A stretch of DNA of 36,345 nucleotides from Monosiga brevicollis MX1 (Eukaryota; Opisthokonta; Choanoflagellata; Craspedida; Salpingoecidae). The DNA lies in assembly GCF_000002865.3 (NCBI RefSeq), contig NW_001865067.1, forward strand, positions 493,971 to 530,315, read 5' to 3'. Shown piece after piece: positions 10,001-21,191 of the stretch; the first letter of the stretch is position 1, and every line of letters begins with the position of its first letter. The position numbers and the translations under genes are program-made. The notes beneath the pieces were generated by a model. That model was given only the letters and a program-made list of their open reading frames with translations. It did no database searches and had not been told where the DNA came from.

Positions 10001-10455
10001 TGCCCCCTCCCACCAACCGCCGTCACTGCGGTGGCAATGAGCACAAGTATAAAAGACGCGCATGGCCTGGTGAAATGCCACTCCTGACGATGCGGGACGG
10101 CAACGCGCAAGGGTCGATGACAAACACATTAATGTAGGTGTAGCCAGCGGCTTTCATGCCGTTGGAGGCCATGGCATCGGCCATGGTATAGAAGACCGAG
10201 GCATTGAAGTTGCGATGGTAGTAGTTCCAGCTGCACCAGCCCATGGGGGGCAAGCCAGCCAGACCGTTGTCCAACGCCTTTTCGCCCGACACCCACGATG
10301 AGCTTGTGCAATAGTAGAGTCCGGTCGTTCTTGCAAGGACAGGACATGCCACCCACCTTGACCGTGGCCAGCAACAGCCAAACCCCAAGCCAAGTGATCA
10401 GGCCCCAGACTCGTCTGCCCCCCGTTCCACTCTTTGCCACTGCCCGCTGCAACAT
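7037..10455 (-). CDS. Secreted alpha-galactosidase (GH27) with beta-trefoil-like insert
   Basis: This glycoside hydrolase family 27 enzyme cleaves terminal alpha-galactose. I trace about 17 exons (minus strand): 10455-10357, 10277-10126, 10025-9950, 9845-9756, 9675-9542, 9383-9313, 9230-9084, 8971-8808, 8711-about 8589, 8449-8417, 8356-8279, 8190-8103, 7987-7926, 7716-7612, 7522-7466, 7338-7257, 7185-7037; about 569 residues. Exon 1 is a signal peptide (hydrophobic LITWLGVWLLLATV). Family motifs: LDNGLAGLPPMGW, GYTYINVDGGWW, the nucleophile Asp in MLKLDAC, the acid/base Asp in WRTSNDI, and AGPGGWNDPDFLEVG. After IAVNQAYAG, the C-terminal strand domain (IWSKPLPNNT/AAAVLFNR) is delayed by about 130 residues resembling a ricin-type trefoil (SCFNVQRCAGPVVMWAADTS, FFIDQQGQLRS, SDWQLYLSSDCSFKW). 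Joins between 8280 and 8640 are uncertain. It is probably lysosomal or secreted. Confidence 0.88.
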
Positions 10456-10604
10456 GGCTGTGATACGAGGCGGCGATCAGACCCGATTCTCTCACAGTGC
10501 GTGAGTGGTAAGTGAGATCAAGATCCGTGTCAAAGCGCACGGCGCGCGGGTGTGTGAGGGTGTAAGTGTGTGAGTGAGAACGGAACCAAGATCAAGATCG
10601 AGTT

Positions 10605-10717
10605 CGAGAGAGAGAGAGATCGAGATCGAGAGATCGAGATCGAGAGATCGAGATCGAGAGATCGAGAGAGAGAGAGAGAGAGAGGGATCGAGAGATCGAG
10701 ATCGAGAGATCGAGAGA
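10605..10717. repeat. GATCGA/GA purine-rich repeat
   Basis: Alternating GAGATCGAGATCGA and (GA)n units continue for about 110 bases. Because the unit is a multiple of three it keeps all frames open as RSRDRE-type nonsense. It lies directly beside the paired TCTGACA motif. Confidence 0.9.
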
Positions 10718-10750
10718 ACTCTTTTGAGCATCAGCGCCAACATCATAATT

Positions 10751-10784
10751 TTCTGACAAATCAACCATCAATATTATCTGACAT
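10751..10784 (+). promoter_or_regulatory. Paired TTATCTGACAAT-like motif (site 1)
   Basis: Two direct copies, TTCTGACAAA (10751-10760) and TTATCTGACAT (10774-10784), have their CTGACA cores 25 bases apart. The flanks are AT-rich in an otherwise GC-rich region. The pair lies between the divergent alpha-galactosidase and RSPH14 genes. Its role is inferred from recurrence only. Confidence 0.45.
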
Positions 10785-11121
10785 TCCACCCTGTGTGTCG
10801 TGTGTTGTACGGCTCTATGCTTCAAGTGTAACAAATATCACAGTTTCGTCTACAAGTCCTTGACAACCGTTTCAGACGCTTCAGACGCTTCAGACGCTTC
10901 AGGTGGTGGAATCGCTGGTGCTGTTGAGCCTGCTTGCTCTTGCCCCTCGCAGGCTGAGGGTGGACGTGCATCTGGGTGATAGTGTGCAAGGGCACAGGAT
11001 CAAGGAGGCGGGGCTGCCATTCGTCTCGGGTTTCTGTGGGTGTTTGACGACAACGCTTGGGTGGCGGTGAGCTTCGACCAACGGTTTGCGCCTGTTTGCA
11101 TCGCATCATCGTACTGGCGCC

Positions 11122-12635
11122 ATGGCGGCAACACGCGTGACCGAGCAGTTTCCGCCCAACTTGGATGTGACCAAGGCACCTCTGGCGTTTGGACAACGTG
11201 CTTTGCCCAAGCTCAACGAAGAGTTGCAGGACGGCCAGTCCTTGGAAATCAAGCTTCAGGCTCTCCGCAGCCTCAATGACAAGCTTCGTTCCCCCACCAA
11301 CATTCAACAAGCCATTGATGCCGGTGCGTGCGCGCATTCAAATGTGTTGCCGGGTTTGACCGTCGAGTCGGCCCCACGTCGCTTCCTTTCTCACATGCTT
11401 CTTGTTCTTTGATTCTTTCTCGACGCGGTGCCCGTGGCTTAGGCATTGTCAAGAGTACACAGCATCTACTCAAGGACCAGGATGTGTTGGTCCGACAGCT
11501 CACCGTGCGTTTGGTGGGCCATTTCACTCAACACTCGATCGGGCGGACTGCGCTGCTGCAACAGGGCATCCTACCCACGCTGTGTGAGCTATACCACGAT
11601 ACAGACGTCCTCGTGCGCCAACGTGCCCATAGTGCCGTCCACATGCTGACCACTACGGCACAGGGCACGGCAGCTCTTTTGGACCTGGCTCAGGTGGCCG
11701 TCCTGGTCTATAAGCTGGAAGTGGAGCGCGAACATGACATTATCCTAGTGCCGCTCTTGGATACTCTGACGGCCATTATGAAATTTGATACATCGGCTGT
11801 CCTGACCAGCCGTGGCATCGACCAGTTTCTTGCTCTCTTTACCAATGCCAACCCCCAGGTGGTGGCCAGCGCCGCCCGTGCTTTAGCTGAACTCTGCGTC
11901 AGTGCTGAAGGCAAACAACAGGCCGTGGAAACCCAGGCCGTGGACAAGCTCGTCCCTTTGCTGCAGCACACCAGCTCCCTGGTCATCACGGCAGCATGCA
12001 ACGCTCTGGCCAGGTCAGCTTGATACCACGGCTAAACTGGTCAATCGTCCTTGAAGCTGCCGTTGTGTCGACGTTGGATGTCGCTTTTGAGTTGTCGCGC
12101 GTGGTGCCTTGCTCGTCCTTGGGGTGAAGTTCACCATGGCGAGACTCGCTCTGTATTTCTTTTTTTTTTCACGACCCCATGCATTGTGTTTTGAAATAGC
12201 ATTTGCATCACCACGCCGGGCAAAGAGGCTTTTGCACAATCAGACGCTGGCCTCGCCGCGCTTGTTCGCCTGCTCAGCATGCCCAACGAGGACGTGCAGC
12301 TTGCTGCCATCAAGGCCATTCATGTCACCTGTGAAGCCCCCACTTGCCGTGCTTACTATCGAGTCAACGCTTTACAGCAGGTATGATGATGGTGGAGGAG
12401 ATGCTTCTTTTTGTTCTTCTTTCAACCTCGCTCCCTGCGTCTCCCCACTTTCTTTTCTTTTCTCTTTTTATTTTTTATTTTGATCCGACCATGTTTGCTC
12501 ACGCGTCCGGGCTTTGGTTCTGGCTTGCTGGCGTAGCTGGGTACCCTCACCACCTTTGTAGGCACGCAGTTGGACCCCAAGGCCGTGTCGCGCGCCGCCG
12601 AGCGAGCGCTCAACACCATCAATTGGGAGCCTTAG
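11122..12635 (+). CDS. RSPH14: Radial spoke head 14 homolog (RSPH14/RTDR1)
   Basis: Four exons (11122-11323, 11443-12013, 12200-12380, 12537-12635) join in frame to 350 residues, close to the human protein (about 348). RSPH14 is an armadillo-repeat component of axonemal radial spokes. The N-terminus DVTKAPLAFGQRALPKLNEE matches the family signature (DTTKAPIAYGRRALP in human, from memory). ARM/HEAT helices follow: LLKDQDVLVRQLTVRLVGHF, LLQQGILPTLCELYHDTDVL, LTSRGIDQFLALFTNANPQV, VDKLVPLLQHTSSLVITAAC and LAALVRLLSMPNEDVQLAAI. The C-terminus ALNTINWEP ends like the animal protein. The start is the only ATG in frame that gives the conserved N-terminus. It shares a divergent promoter region with the alpha-galactosidase. 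A second flagellar gene, WDR35, lies 14 kb away. Confidence 0.92.
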
Positions 12636-13061
12636 GTCTTGTTTCTTCCCTCTTTTCTCTCCCGCTTGTTGTTGGCGCTGGCTTGCATTGATCAATGGAA
12701 TGGCTCGCGAGCCCCTGCCTTTTGTGTCTGATGCCAACCCCCATATGACACACCAACCCTTGTCCTCTCACGCATCCTCGAAACAAGCGAGTTTCAAGGA
12801 AAGAAGCAACCTCGGCGTCAAGGGAGAGCAAGGAAGACCGTGAGCGACAGCCAACCAGACCAAGAGACCGCCACAGACCGAGAATCACGGCAGACCATCA
12901 AAGCCATGCAAACACGAGCACAACCAGCACACAGCCATCACCCACCCCATCACAGTCAAGTCAGCCAGCTTACACACCTCTCACTACATGTAGTAACTGC
13001 CCTTTCCTTTCCCGTAACCTCTCTCTATCAAACTTTTCTCTCTCTTGCAAACTCTCGTGTA

Positions 13062-13066
<5 letters not shown>

Positions 13067-13101
<35 letters not shown>
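13067..13101. repeat. (CA)n microsatellite
   Basis: About 17 AC dinucleotides, 30 bases upstream of the TCTGACA motif. Confidence 0.95.
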
Positions 13102-13103
<2 letters not shown>

Positions 13104-13128
13104 AAGTCACAACAACAACCGGATCCAA

Positions 13129-13143
13129 ATAATCTGACAAAAC
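13129..13143 (+). promoter_or_regulatory. Single TTATCTGACAAT-like motif (site 2)
   Basis: ATAATCTGACAAAAC lies about 280 bases upstream of the SDAD1 ATG, between two CA microsatellites. Only one copy is seen here, unlike the paired sites. The function is inferred only from recurrence. Confidence 0.35.
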
Positions 13144-13169
13144 ACGCGTGCTCGTTTTTTTTTTTTTTC

Positions 13170-13172
<3 letters not shown>

Positions 13173-13227
<55 letters not shown>
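13173..13227. repeat. (CA)n microsatellite
   Basis: About 27 AC dinucleotides, preceded by a 14-base T-run. Confidence 0.95.
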
Positions 13228-13230
<3 letters not shown>

Positions 13231-13412
13231 CAGTTGCGACACGAGACGTGCCACGAGACGACGGCGACGGTGACGGAGACGGGGAGCGGCGAGAGAGGCG
13301 GACGACGCGAGCGCGTCGAGTCGGAGTGATTTGGTGGCGTGTGGGCTTGGAGGGTTTTTGTTTTTTTTGGGGTGGGGCTTGGGTCGTTTTCGAGCTCGTG
13401 GTCATTGTCGCC

Positions 13413-16400
13413 ATGAGTAAGCAGTTGAACAAGCAGGTGAGCTGGCAGGATGGCGCTGTCGTTCGTGTTTGCCACCGCCTCACGTGGGGACGACCTGCGC
13501 ATGCCAGGCCCCGCTCCCCTTGCTTCCCCTTGTTGCCGCCGGGGGTGTTTTTCCCCCGCATCCCGTGGCATTGTGCCTGCGTGCCTTGACATGGTTGATT
13601 CGCTTCGCATCGTGCTGTATATACATATAGGGCCCAGCCACGCTGGCCCAGCTCCAAAACCTGATCAAGCGGGATAAGGAAGCCTATGCCGAAGAGTTTT
13701 TTCAGCAGTACCGCCGCTATGAGTAAGCCGCCCACTCTTTAAGCTCGCAATGCGCCTCTCCTTCTCCATTGCTGTGTCGCACCCTCATATCGTTGATCTG
13801 CCTGCCCACGCGCCTGGCCACTCTGCCATCTAGGGCCATGAGCCAGGTGTTCCGGCTCAAGCCGGATAGCGCACATGAAGACTTTGGCGAACTCGTCTCT
13901 TTCCTCAGCGCCGTGGCCCATTGCTTTCCCGATACCCTCAAGGTAGAGCTCGGCGCCTTGCATTGCATCTCCCACCTCCCCTTGCAAAAATATGAAAAGG
14001 CGATGTCAGGATGCTCAAGCATCTCGCTTCTTGTTCCCATCATCCAATCTGACTTGCGATAGAATCTGCCTCAAGAGCTGGCCGAGCTCCTGGAAAAGCA
14101 CGCCGAGGTCCTGGACCCCGAGCTTCGAATGGTGCGTTTGCGCTTTGTCATCGTGATGTCTTGTCCATTTGGAGAATCTAATCTTTGGTGCCTCCTTCCT
14201 TTCATGGCCTAGACGCTGTGCCGAGCCCTGATCCTGCTCCGTAACAAGGATATGATCAAATCATCAGCCCTGCTCCAACTCTTCTTCACTCTCTTCCGGT
14301 CCGAACCTTGTCCCAACAATTTCTTAGGGCCGTCAGGGCTTCACGTCTTGCTTTTTTTTTTTTCTGACCCCGGATTGTCGGCGCCCATTTTACCATAGCT
14401 GCCCCGACAAGCAGCTCCGCTCGACCTTGTACAACCACATTGTAAACGATATCCGTCGTCTCAATGCCAAACACCAAAATCACGCCGTGAACAAAGCCTT
14501 GCAAAACTACATGTTCACCATGATCAATGATCCCTGCCTTGTGGCCGCCCGCAAGTGTCTGGACGCCATGATCGAGGTACCCATGTCACCCCTTGCCCGC
14601 TCGCCATCTCTATCTCCTGCAACCACCTATGCTCACTCGGATTCATCTCTCCGACGCCCACCTCTGCCTCGCGGGGCAGCTCTACAACCGCAATATCTGG
14701 AAGGACGATAAGTGCGTCAACGTCATTGCCCAGGCCTGCCTGCACGAACAAAGCAAGATTGCCACAACGGCCGTCAACTTCTTTCTCCAGGACAAGATCG
14801 TGCAGCAGATTGACGGCGACGACGAGGACGCCATGAGCACATACAAGGCCGCCATGGCTGCCAACGAGCACAACCGCAAAACCGCCAAGCGGAAAAAACA
14901 GGCCAGCAAGGTGCGACAGCGCTCCCTCCACTGCTCCCAACTCTATTCTCACCACCACCGCCCCATTGGTTCCATTTGCCCTGTTGTTCCCTCACGCATG
15001 CATGCACGCAATTCTCCCCTGTCTCTCGATAGGCCCTCAAGCAAGCCCAGCGCCAGGAGCGTAAACGCAACAACGTGCCTGTTTTCCATTTCCAAGCCCT
15101 TCATCAGATTCACAACCCCCAAAGTCAGTTCTCCCATCGTATTGAGCTAAACCTTTTATCACCATCCCTACAGCGACTCATGGCATCAGTCTGCGGATCT
15201 TTCGATCAGGTTTTGCCGAGCGTTTGCTGGCAAAGTTGCGACAGTCCAAGAGTGACAAATTTGACGTGCGCCTCATGTACATGAACCTCATCAGCCGACT
15301 TGTCGGTGTTCATGAAGTACGACAGCTCAGGCTCGCGCTTCCCTCGGTCCCGCTGCTCAGCTTACTTCACAGGCCTCCTCACGCGCGTTTGCATTCCGCC
15401 TGATCTGACTCTGCCTGCAGCTGGTGCTGCTGAACTTTTACCCCTTCCTTCAACGCTACCTGCAACCCTACCAGCAAGACGTGACAAAGGTACTCACGTA
15501 CCTGGCCCAGGCCTCGCACGAGTACGTCCCAGACGATGCCCTGGAGAGCATTCTTAAGACCATTGCCGACAACTTTGTCACCGAGCGCTCCTCGCCTGAA
15601 TCCATTGCCGTGGGGTCAGTGATCGCTTTGCTTTTGTTTGGCTCTGCAATCAACATCCACAGCCTGCGTGACTTTTTCTCACCCGTACAAATATCCCTGC
15701 GAATGCCCTTGCTGGGCCACTTAAACAGACTCAACTCCATTGCGGCAATTTGTGCCCGCTGCCCGCTGGCCATGACCCAACCGCTCCTCGAGGATCTCAT
15801 CCAGTACAAGTCAAGCAAACACAAAATGTGCGCGGACCCGTCCCTTGCTTTTGCAGCTGGTCGAAATTGCATCACGGCTGCTGACGTTGCGTGTTGGCTG
15901 CACCTTGCTTCTTTTGCACAGTGTTACTGCCGCTGCGCGGTCGCTTATCCAATTGTTTCGTGAGAAGAACCCCGAGTTACTTCCACGCAAGGAGCGAGTA
16001 CGTCTCACTCCTTCAAGAACGTGCATTTGCTCAGCACCTTTTTCACTCACGACCACTCTGGTGTGACCAATGACAGGGTCGCCCAGATGGCCAGGAACAT
16101 GAGGTGTTGGGCTATGGCGAATCCAAACCACTGGACATGGTGCCGGGTACCGAGCTGCTTTCTCTTTACGAAGAGGCCAAGGCCTCTGGTGAAATCATCG
16201 AGGAGGAGGGCGACGATGGCTGGGAGACTGCCTCGGACGACAGCGATGACGAGTGGGTTCTTCACTGAGCTTTTAGGCGTGGGGCGGGCACCGCACTCTC
16301 CTCACACTTGTCACTACGATCGATAGAGCGGATTGGGTTACGGTGGAGCACAGCGATGACGAAGATTCGGGCAAGGCATCCAAGCGCGCCAAGAGCAAAG

Positions 16401-17210
16401 ATGACGCTGCCGTATACAACGAGCAGCGTGATGACCGTACGTTGTCATGCTTGATCAAGTGCCACGCGGCTCTGTTTTTTTTTTTTTTTTTAAATAAAAC
16501 CTTGGGAGTATTTTGTGCGCCAACATTTCCGAGGCCTCCCTCGCTCATGACCTTACAATTTTTACCACAGTGGTGCAAGACACCGTGGACAAGGCAACGC
16601 GTCTGCAGCGCGCCAAGGAGCTCTCCATGAACAAGGTCGGTCCGAGCCGTCAACTCAGCGATGCCTGCGCTCCTGGCTTGTCGCGCCTGCAAAGGCGCTG
16701 AACTGACGCGTGCAATGCTCGCTGTCCAGATCTTGACGCAAGAAGATTTTGAGCGCATCAAAAAGCTACAGGCGCAGCAGATGCTCCGACCCGCCTTTGG
16801 CGCCAAGACGACGGCCAAGGAGGAGCGCGATGTGCTGAGGGAAGAAGACATTTTGCCCGACGTTCGCAAGCGGCGCCAGGTATGGACCGTTTCCGAGCAA
16901 TTACCTCACCGCCGGAGGCGCTGGTCTCTCGATCGTTTTGATCACTCTGTGCATCGTCTTGTTTACGTAGAGCAAAGAAGAGCGTCTGGCTCAGATCGAA
17001 GCTGGTCGAGAGGACCGTGGAAAGTTTGGCTACCGCAAGAGCAAGACCAACGAGTATGCGAGCACCACCAACAAGGACAAGGCAAAGCGCAAGAACCCCA
17101 TGATGCTCAAGCACGCGCGCAAGGCTGTGGAGAAGCGAGGTCGCGACCTGAGGACCAAGCAAATCGATGCCCGCAAGTCCAAGCAAAAAGACCAGCGCAA
17201 TCGCAAGTAG
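13413..17210 (+). CDS. SDAD1: SDA1 domain protein, 60S ribosome biogenesis factor
   Basis: Seventeen exons (13413-13436, 13631-13722, 13834-13942, 14063-14131, 14213-14298, 14399-14576, 14680-14910, 15033-15123, 15210-15316, 15421-15614, 15729-15827, 15922-15997, 16077-16252, 16327-16436, 16571-16635, 16730-16879, 16971-17210) join in frame to about 698 residues; human SDAD1 has about 687. Sda1 is a nucleolar/nuclear factor for 60S subunit maturation and export. Matching landmarks in order: [11 protein letters not shown] near the N-terminus, [96 protein letters not shown], an acidic [13 protein letters not shown] segment, [11 protein letters not shown] and a basic tail ([18 protein letters not shown]). 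In exon 9 the acceptor at 15209 gives the conserved NPQSFAE. Exon 1 encodes only eight residues. Confidence 0.95.
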
Positions 17211-17358
17211 ACCATCTGTCGTGGTGCCCATTGATCAATTCATGTTGGTTAGAAGCCGACCACAATCCTTGTTCGTCACCTTTGATTACTTTAACGTTCA
17301 ATTACGAGGCACACTTTTCCGCCTTGGCTCCCTTCAACGGTGGAGCAAGACGCACGGG

Positions 17359-18960
17359 TCAATGACATCGTGTATAACCCCGTTCGGGAGGCGCATGCCG
17401 ATGGCGCCACACGCCGCATCCCGGAGAGTTGCACCAAAAGAACCACGCATTTCTCCAGCCCTTTTGTATCTCCTGTCGCCGGCAGCAAGATATTAACGTG
17501 AGATGCACCGCGGCACAGCAAGAGTGGGGAGGTGGATCAGACGCAAAACAGGGAAGCATGATGATCAAACGGACGTCGCAGGTGACGGTGCGCTCGTGAT
17601 GGGCCGCCCGATTAGAGATTTGCTTGGTGGTAAACCCAAAGGACACCATCAAGCAGGTCCCGAGACCGACACAACTGAAAGCCATGGACATGCCAAAGCT
17701 GTAAAAGAGAAGCACGAGGCTGCCATACCTAACGTAAATCGTGCAGAAACATGGAGAGAGAAATTGAGGCAGGATGAGTGCACAGGGAGGGGCTGAGTGG
17801 GTCAAGTCGAGTAGGCCGGGCGTATCGGCGTTTGAGAAACAAGTTTATTGGAGCGGCGGCGGCGGACAATACCAGTAGCCAGTGTGCCAAGCTCCTCGGC
17901 CACCCTTGCGCTCAACAAGGTCAATCATGCGCAGGATGGCCATGGTAAATATGCAAACGGCCGCCGTTCCCGTAGCCAAAAGTAGGACAACAAACACGCG
18001 ATGATTGCGCTGCGACACGAGACATGGCAAGTGATCGATGGATGAACTTGGCTTGCGGTGGATTGGTTGGCAGAGGAAGCAAGGGTCGGTGACATTGGAG
18101 TGCAAACCTTGCCAATGCAGTTTTCAACGACACTGCCGGTGCAACAAAAGTTGGGGTAAGTTTGGGTGTCAGCGCGTGTAGGGGATTGTCAAAAGAAGTG
18201 TTGTTCAAACATGGTCAGAACGATGAAGCTTACTTGCAGTGGTGGTCATAGTGTTCGATGCAAAAGCCGCAGTGAGAACAATGTGAGGCATGGCTGGGCC
18301 GCCAAAGCTGGCATGTGATACACCACTTGTAGGTCTGACCCTGCCATTCAAAAAGCCGCCGCCGGGGGGGGGGGGGGAGCACAGTAAGTTTGGGTTGCAG
18401 GCTGAGTCAGGCACTGCGCGAGCAACGCCCATTGGAAAAGAGATGGCACAAGAAACGGGATAGAAAAACAAGTTGAAGGAAGCCCGCTTGAAGTGACGTA
18501 CAGGCCTCCGTGACGGCGGGGGCGGAGGGGAATGGGAAATTGGAGAGGGGGTCGATTGGGAGACAGCCGGATCAACGTCCCTGGGCTCTGTATTTTGCAT
18601 GTCGATGGCAACGGCACCATAGTTGGGCTGTTCAGCATGCTGCTGTAGGTGGTGGGATGAGGCACGGGGCACCCCACGGTCGTCGGGGGCGCGGGCCACC
18701 GGCTCGGCACTGGGTGCCAGCTGCTCGGGCGCCGGGGGCGGCATCGGGGCGGCAGCCGGAGAACCGGGGAGAATGACGCCAGGATCCATCCAATTGCAGA
18801 GGAAGAGGGTCAAAACGATGGTGCCTAGGGCAGCCACGAGCACATACTCCAGGGTGGTGTCCAAGTGATAACCCATCATCGGAATCGCCACCAAGTTGAG
18901 CGCGGCATAGAAGGACGTCCCGAGCGGAGGGACACAAACCCCAGTCCGTGCCCGCCCCAT
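17359..18960 (-). CDS. DHHC-type palmitoyltransferase
   Basis: This protein S-acyltransferase attaches palmitate to cysteines of membrane proteins. Six exons (minus strand: 18960-18502, 18340-18234, 18132-18108, 18009-17873, 17728-17575, 17472-17359) join in frame. Order: membrane segment 1 (YAALNLVAIPMM), segment 2 (YVLVAALGTIVLTLFLCNW) followed by the conserved DPGVI, a Pro/Ser-rich loop, the zinc-binding cysteine-rich domain (WCITCQLWRPSHASHCSHCG) with the active-site DHHC, segment 3 (VFVVLLLATGTAAVCIF), segment 4 (LVLLFYSFGMSMAF), a TTKQ variant of the TTxE motif, and KGWRNAWFFW resembling the PaCCT motif. After DHHC it reads NVVENCIG instead of PWVGNCIG. The donor of the fifth exon (17575) is a best guess. 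The family-like segment QRWVFACGGGVIMG extends upstream of the chosen ATG, so a short 5' exon or an earlier start may be missing. Confidence 0.85.
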
Positions 18961-19110
18961 GATGACGCCACCTCCACATGCAAAAACCCAGCGTTGCCCC
19001 TCCCTCGCCACCCTTTGCCTGCCCCGATCCCTCCCAACAACAACAACGAGACGCTCAGCAGCAGCAAGATGAAGATGAATCCGTCCCAGCGACGTTGCCC
19101 TCCGTATCTG

Positions 19111-19140
19111 CGTGTGTGTGTGAGAGAGAGAGAGAGAGAG
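19111..19140. repeat. (GT)n(GA)n microsatellite
   Basis: A short GT run is followed by about nine GA dinucleotides, 25 bases left of the paired motif. Confidence 0.9.
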
Positions 19141-19164
19141 TGATGCCAAGTGCGAATGAGCAAC

Positions 19165-19202
19165 ATTTATCTGACAATTTCTCGCCGTCATTTATCTGAC
19201 AA

Positions 19203-19204
<2 letters not shown>
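19165..19204 (+). promoter_or_regulatory. Paired TTATCTGACAAT motif (site 3, best copies)
   Basis: ATTTATCTGACAAT occurs twice as exact direct copies (19165-19178 and 19190-19203), with cores 25 bases apart. It lies between GA and CA microsatellites in the short divergent region between the DHHC gene and AK6, about 160 bases upstream of the AK6 ATG. The role is inferred. Confidence 0.5.

Positions 19205-19242
<38 letters not shown>
19204..19242. repeat. (CA)n microsatellite
   Basis: About 19 CA dinucleotides abut the second copy of the paired motif. Confidence 0.95.
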
Positions 19243-19247
<5 letters not shown>

Positions 19248-19359
19248 AAACCTCTCTCTCTTTCTCTCTCTACACACACACATACACATCCACACATCCA
19301 CGCAAACACACGTGCAGTTTCGCTGATGTTTTACCACACACACACGGCAGAGCATCGAG

Positions 19360-21191
<1,832 letters not shown>

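Larger units (their letters stand above)
10456..11121. other. Divergent promoter region, alpha-galactosidase / RSPH14
   Basis: The two genes point away from each other, so both promoters must lie here. The region holds a GATCGA/GA repeat (10605-10717), a pair of TCTGACA motifs (10751-10784) and a GACGCTTCA short tandem repeat near 10873-10902. No gene is seen. Confidence 0.6.
12636..13412. other. Intergenic region RSPH14-SDAD1 with two CA tracts
   Basis: Tandem + strand genes flank this stretch. It holds two CA microsatellites, a T-run, one TCTGACA motif and a GACG/GGCGACGG-rich segment (13240-13320) just upstream of the SDAD1 start. Open frames through the CA tracts are repeat artefacts. 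Confidence 0.6.
18961..19359. other. Divergent promoter region, DHHC enzyme / AK6
   Basis: Both promoters must fit in about 400 bases. In order it holds GT and GA repeats (19111-19140), a pair of TTATCTGACAAT motifs, a CA tract (19204-19242) and a second pyrimidine/CA-rich segment. The first coding bases of the DHHC gene may extend into its left end. Confidence 0.6.

Noticed and set aside
12840-13589. 249-codon open frame upstream of SDAD1
   Set aside because: It is kept open by two CA microsatellites (HTHTHT runs) and overlaps the SDAD1 start in another frame.
13028-13735. Antisense frame with CVCVCV runs
   Set aside because: It is a product of the CA repeats and is antisense to SDAD1 exons 1 and 2.
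17503-17796. 97-codon + strand frame between SDAD1 and the DHHC gene
   Set aside because: The minus strand of this interval encodes the fourth membrane segment and TTKQ motif of the DHHC protein.
18961-19191. Extension of the DHHC protein to an ATG at 19191
   Set aside because: The added N-terminus translates the GA/GT repeats (SLSLSLSHTHTQ), and its ATG lies inside the motif pair; only the last few residues before 18960 look family-like.
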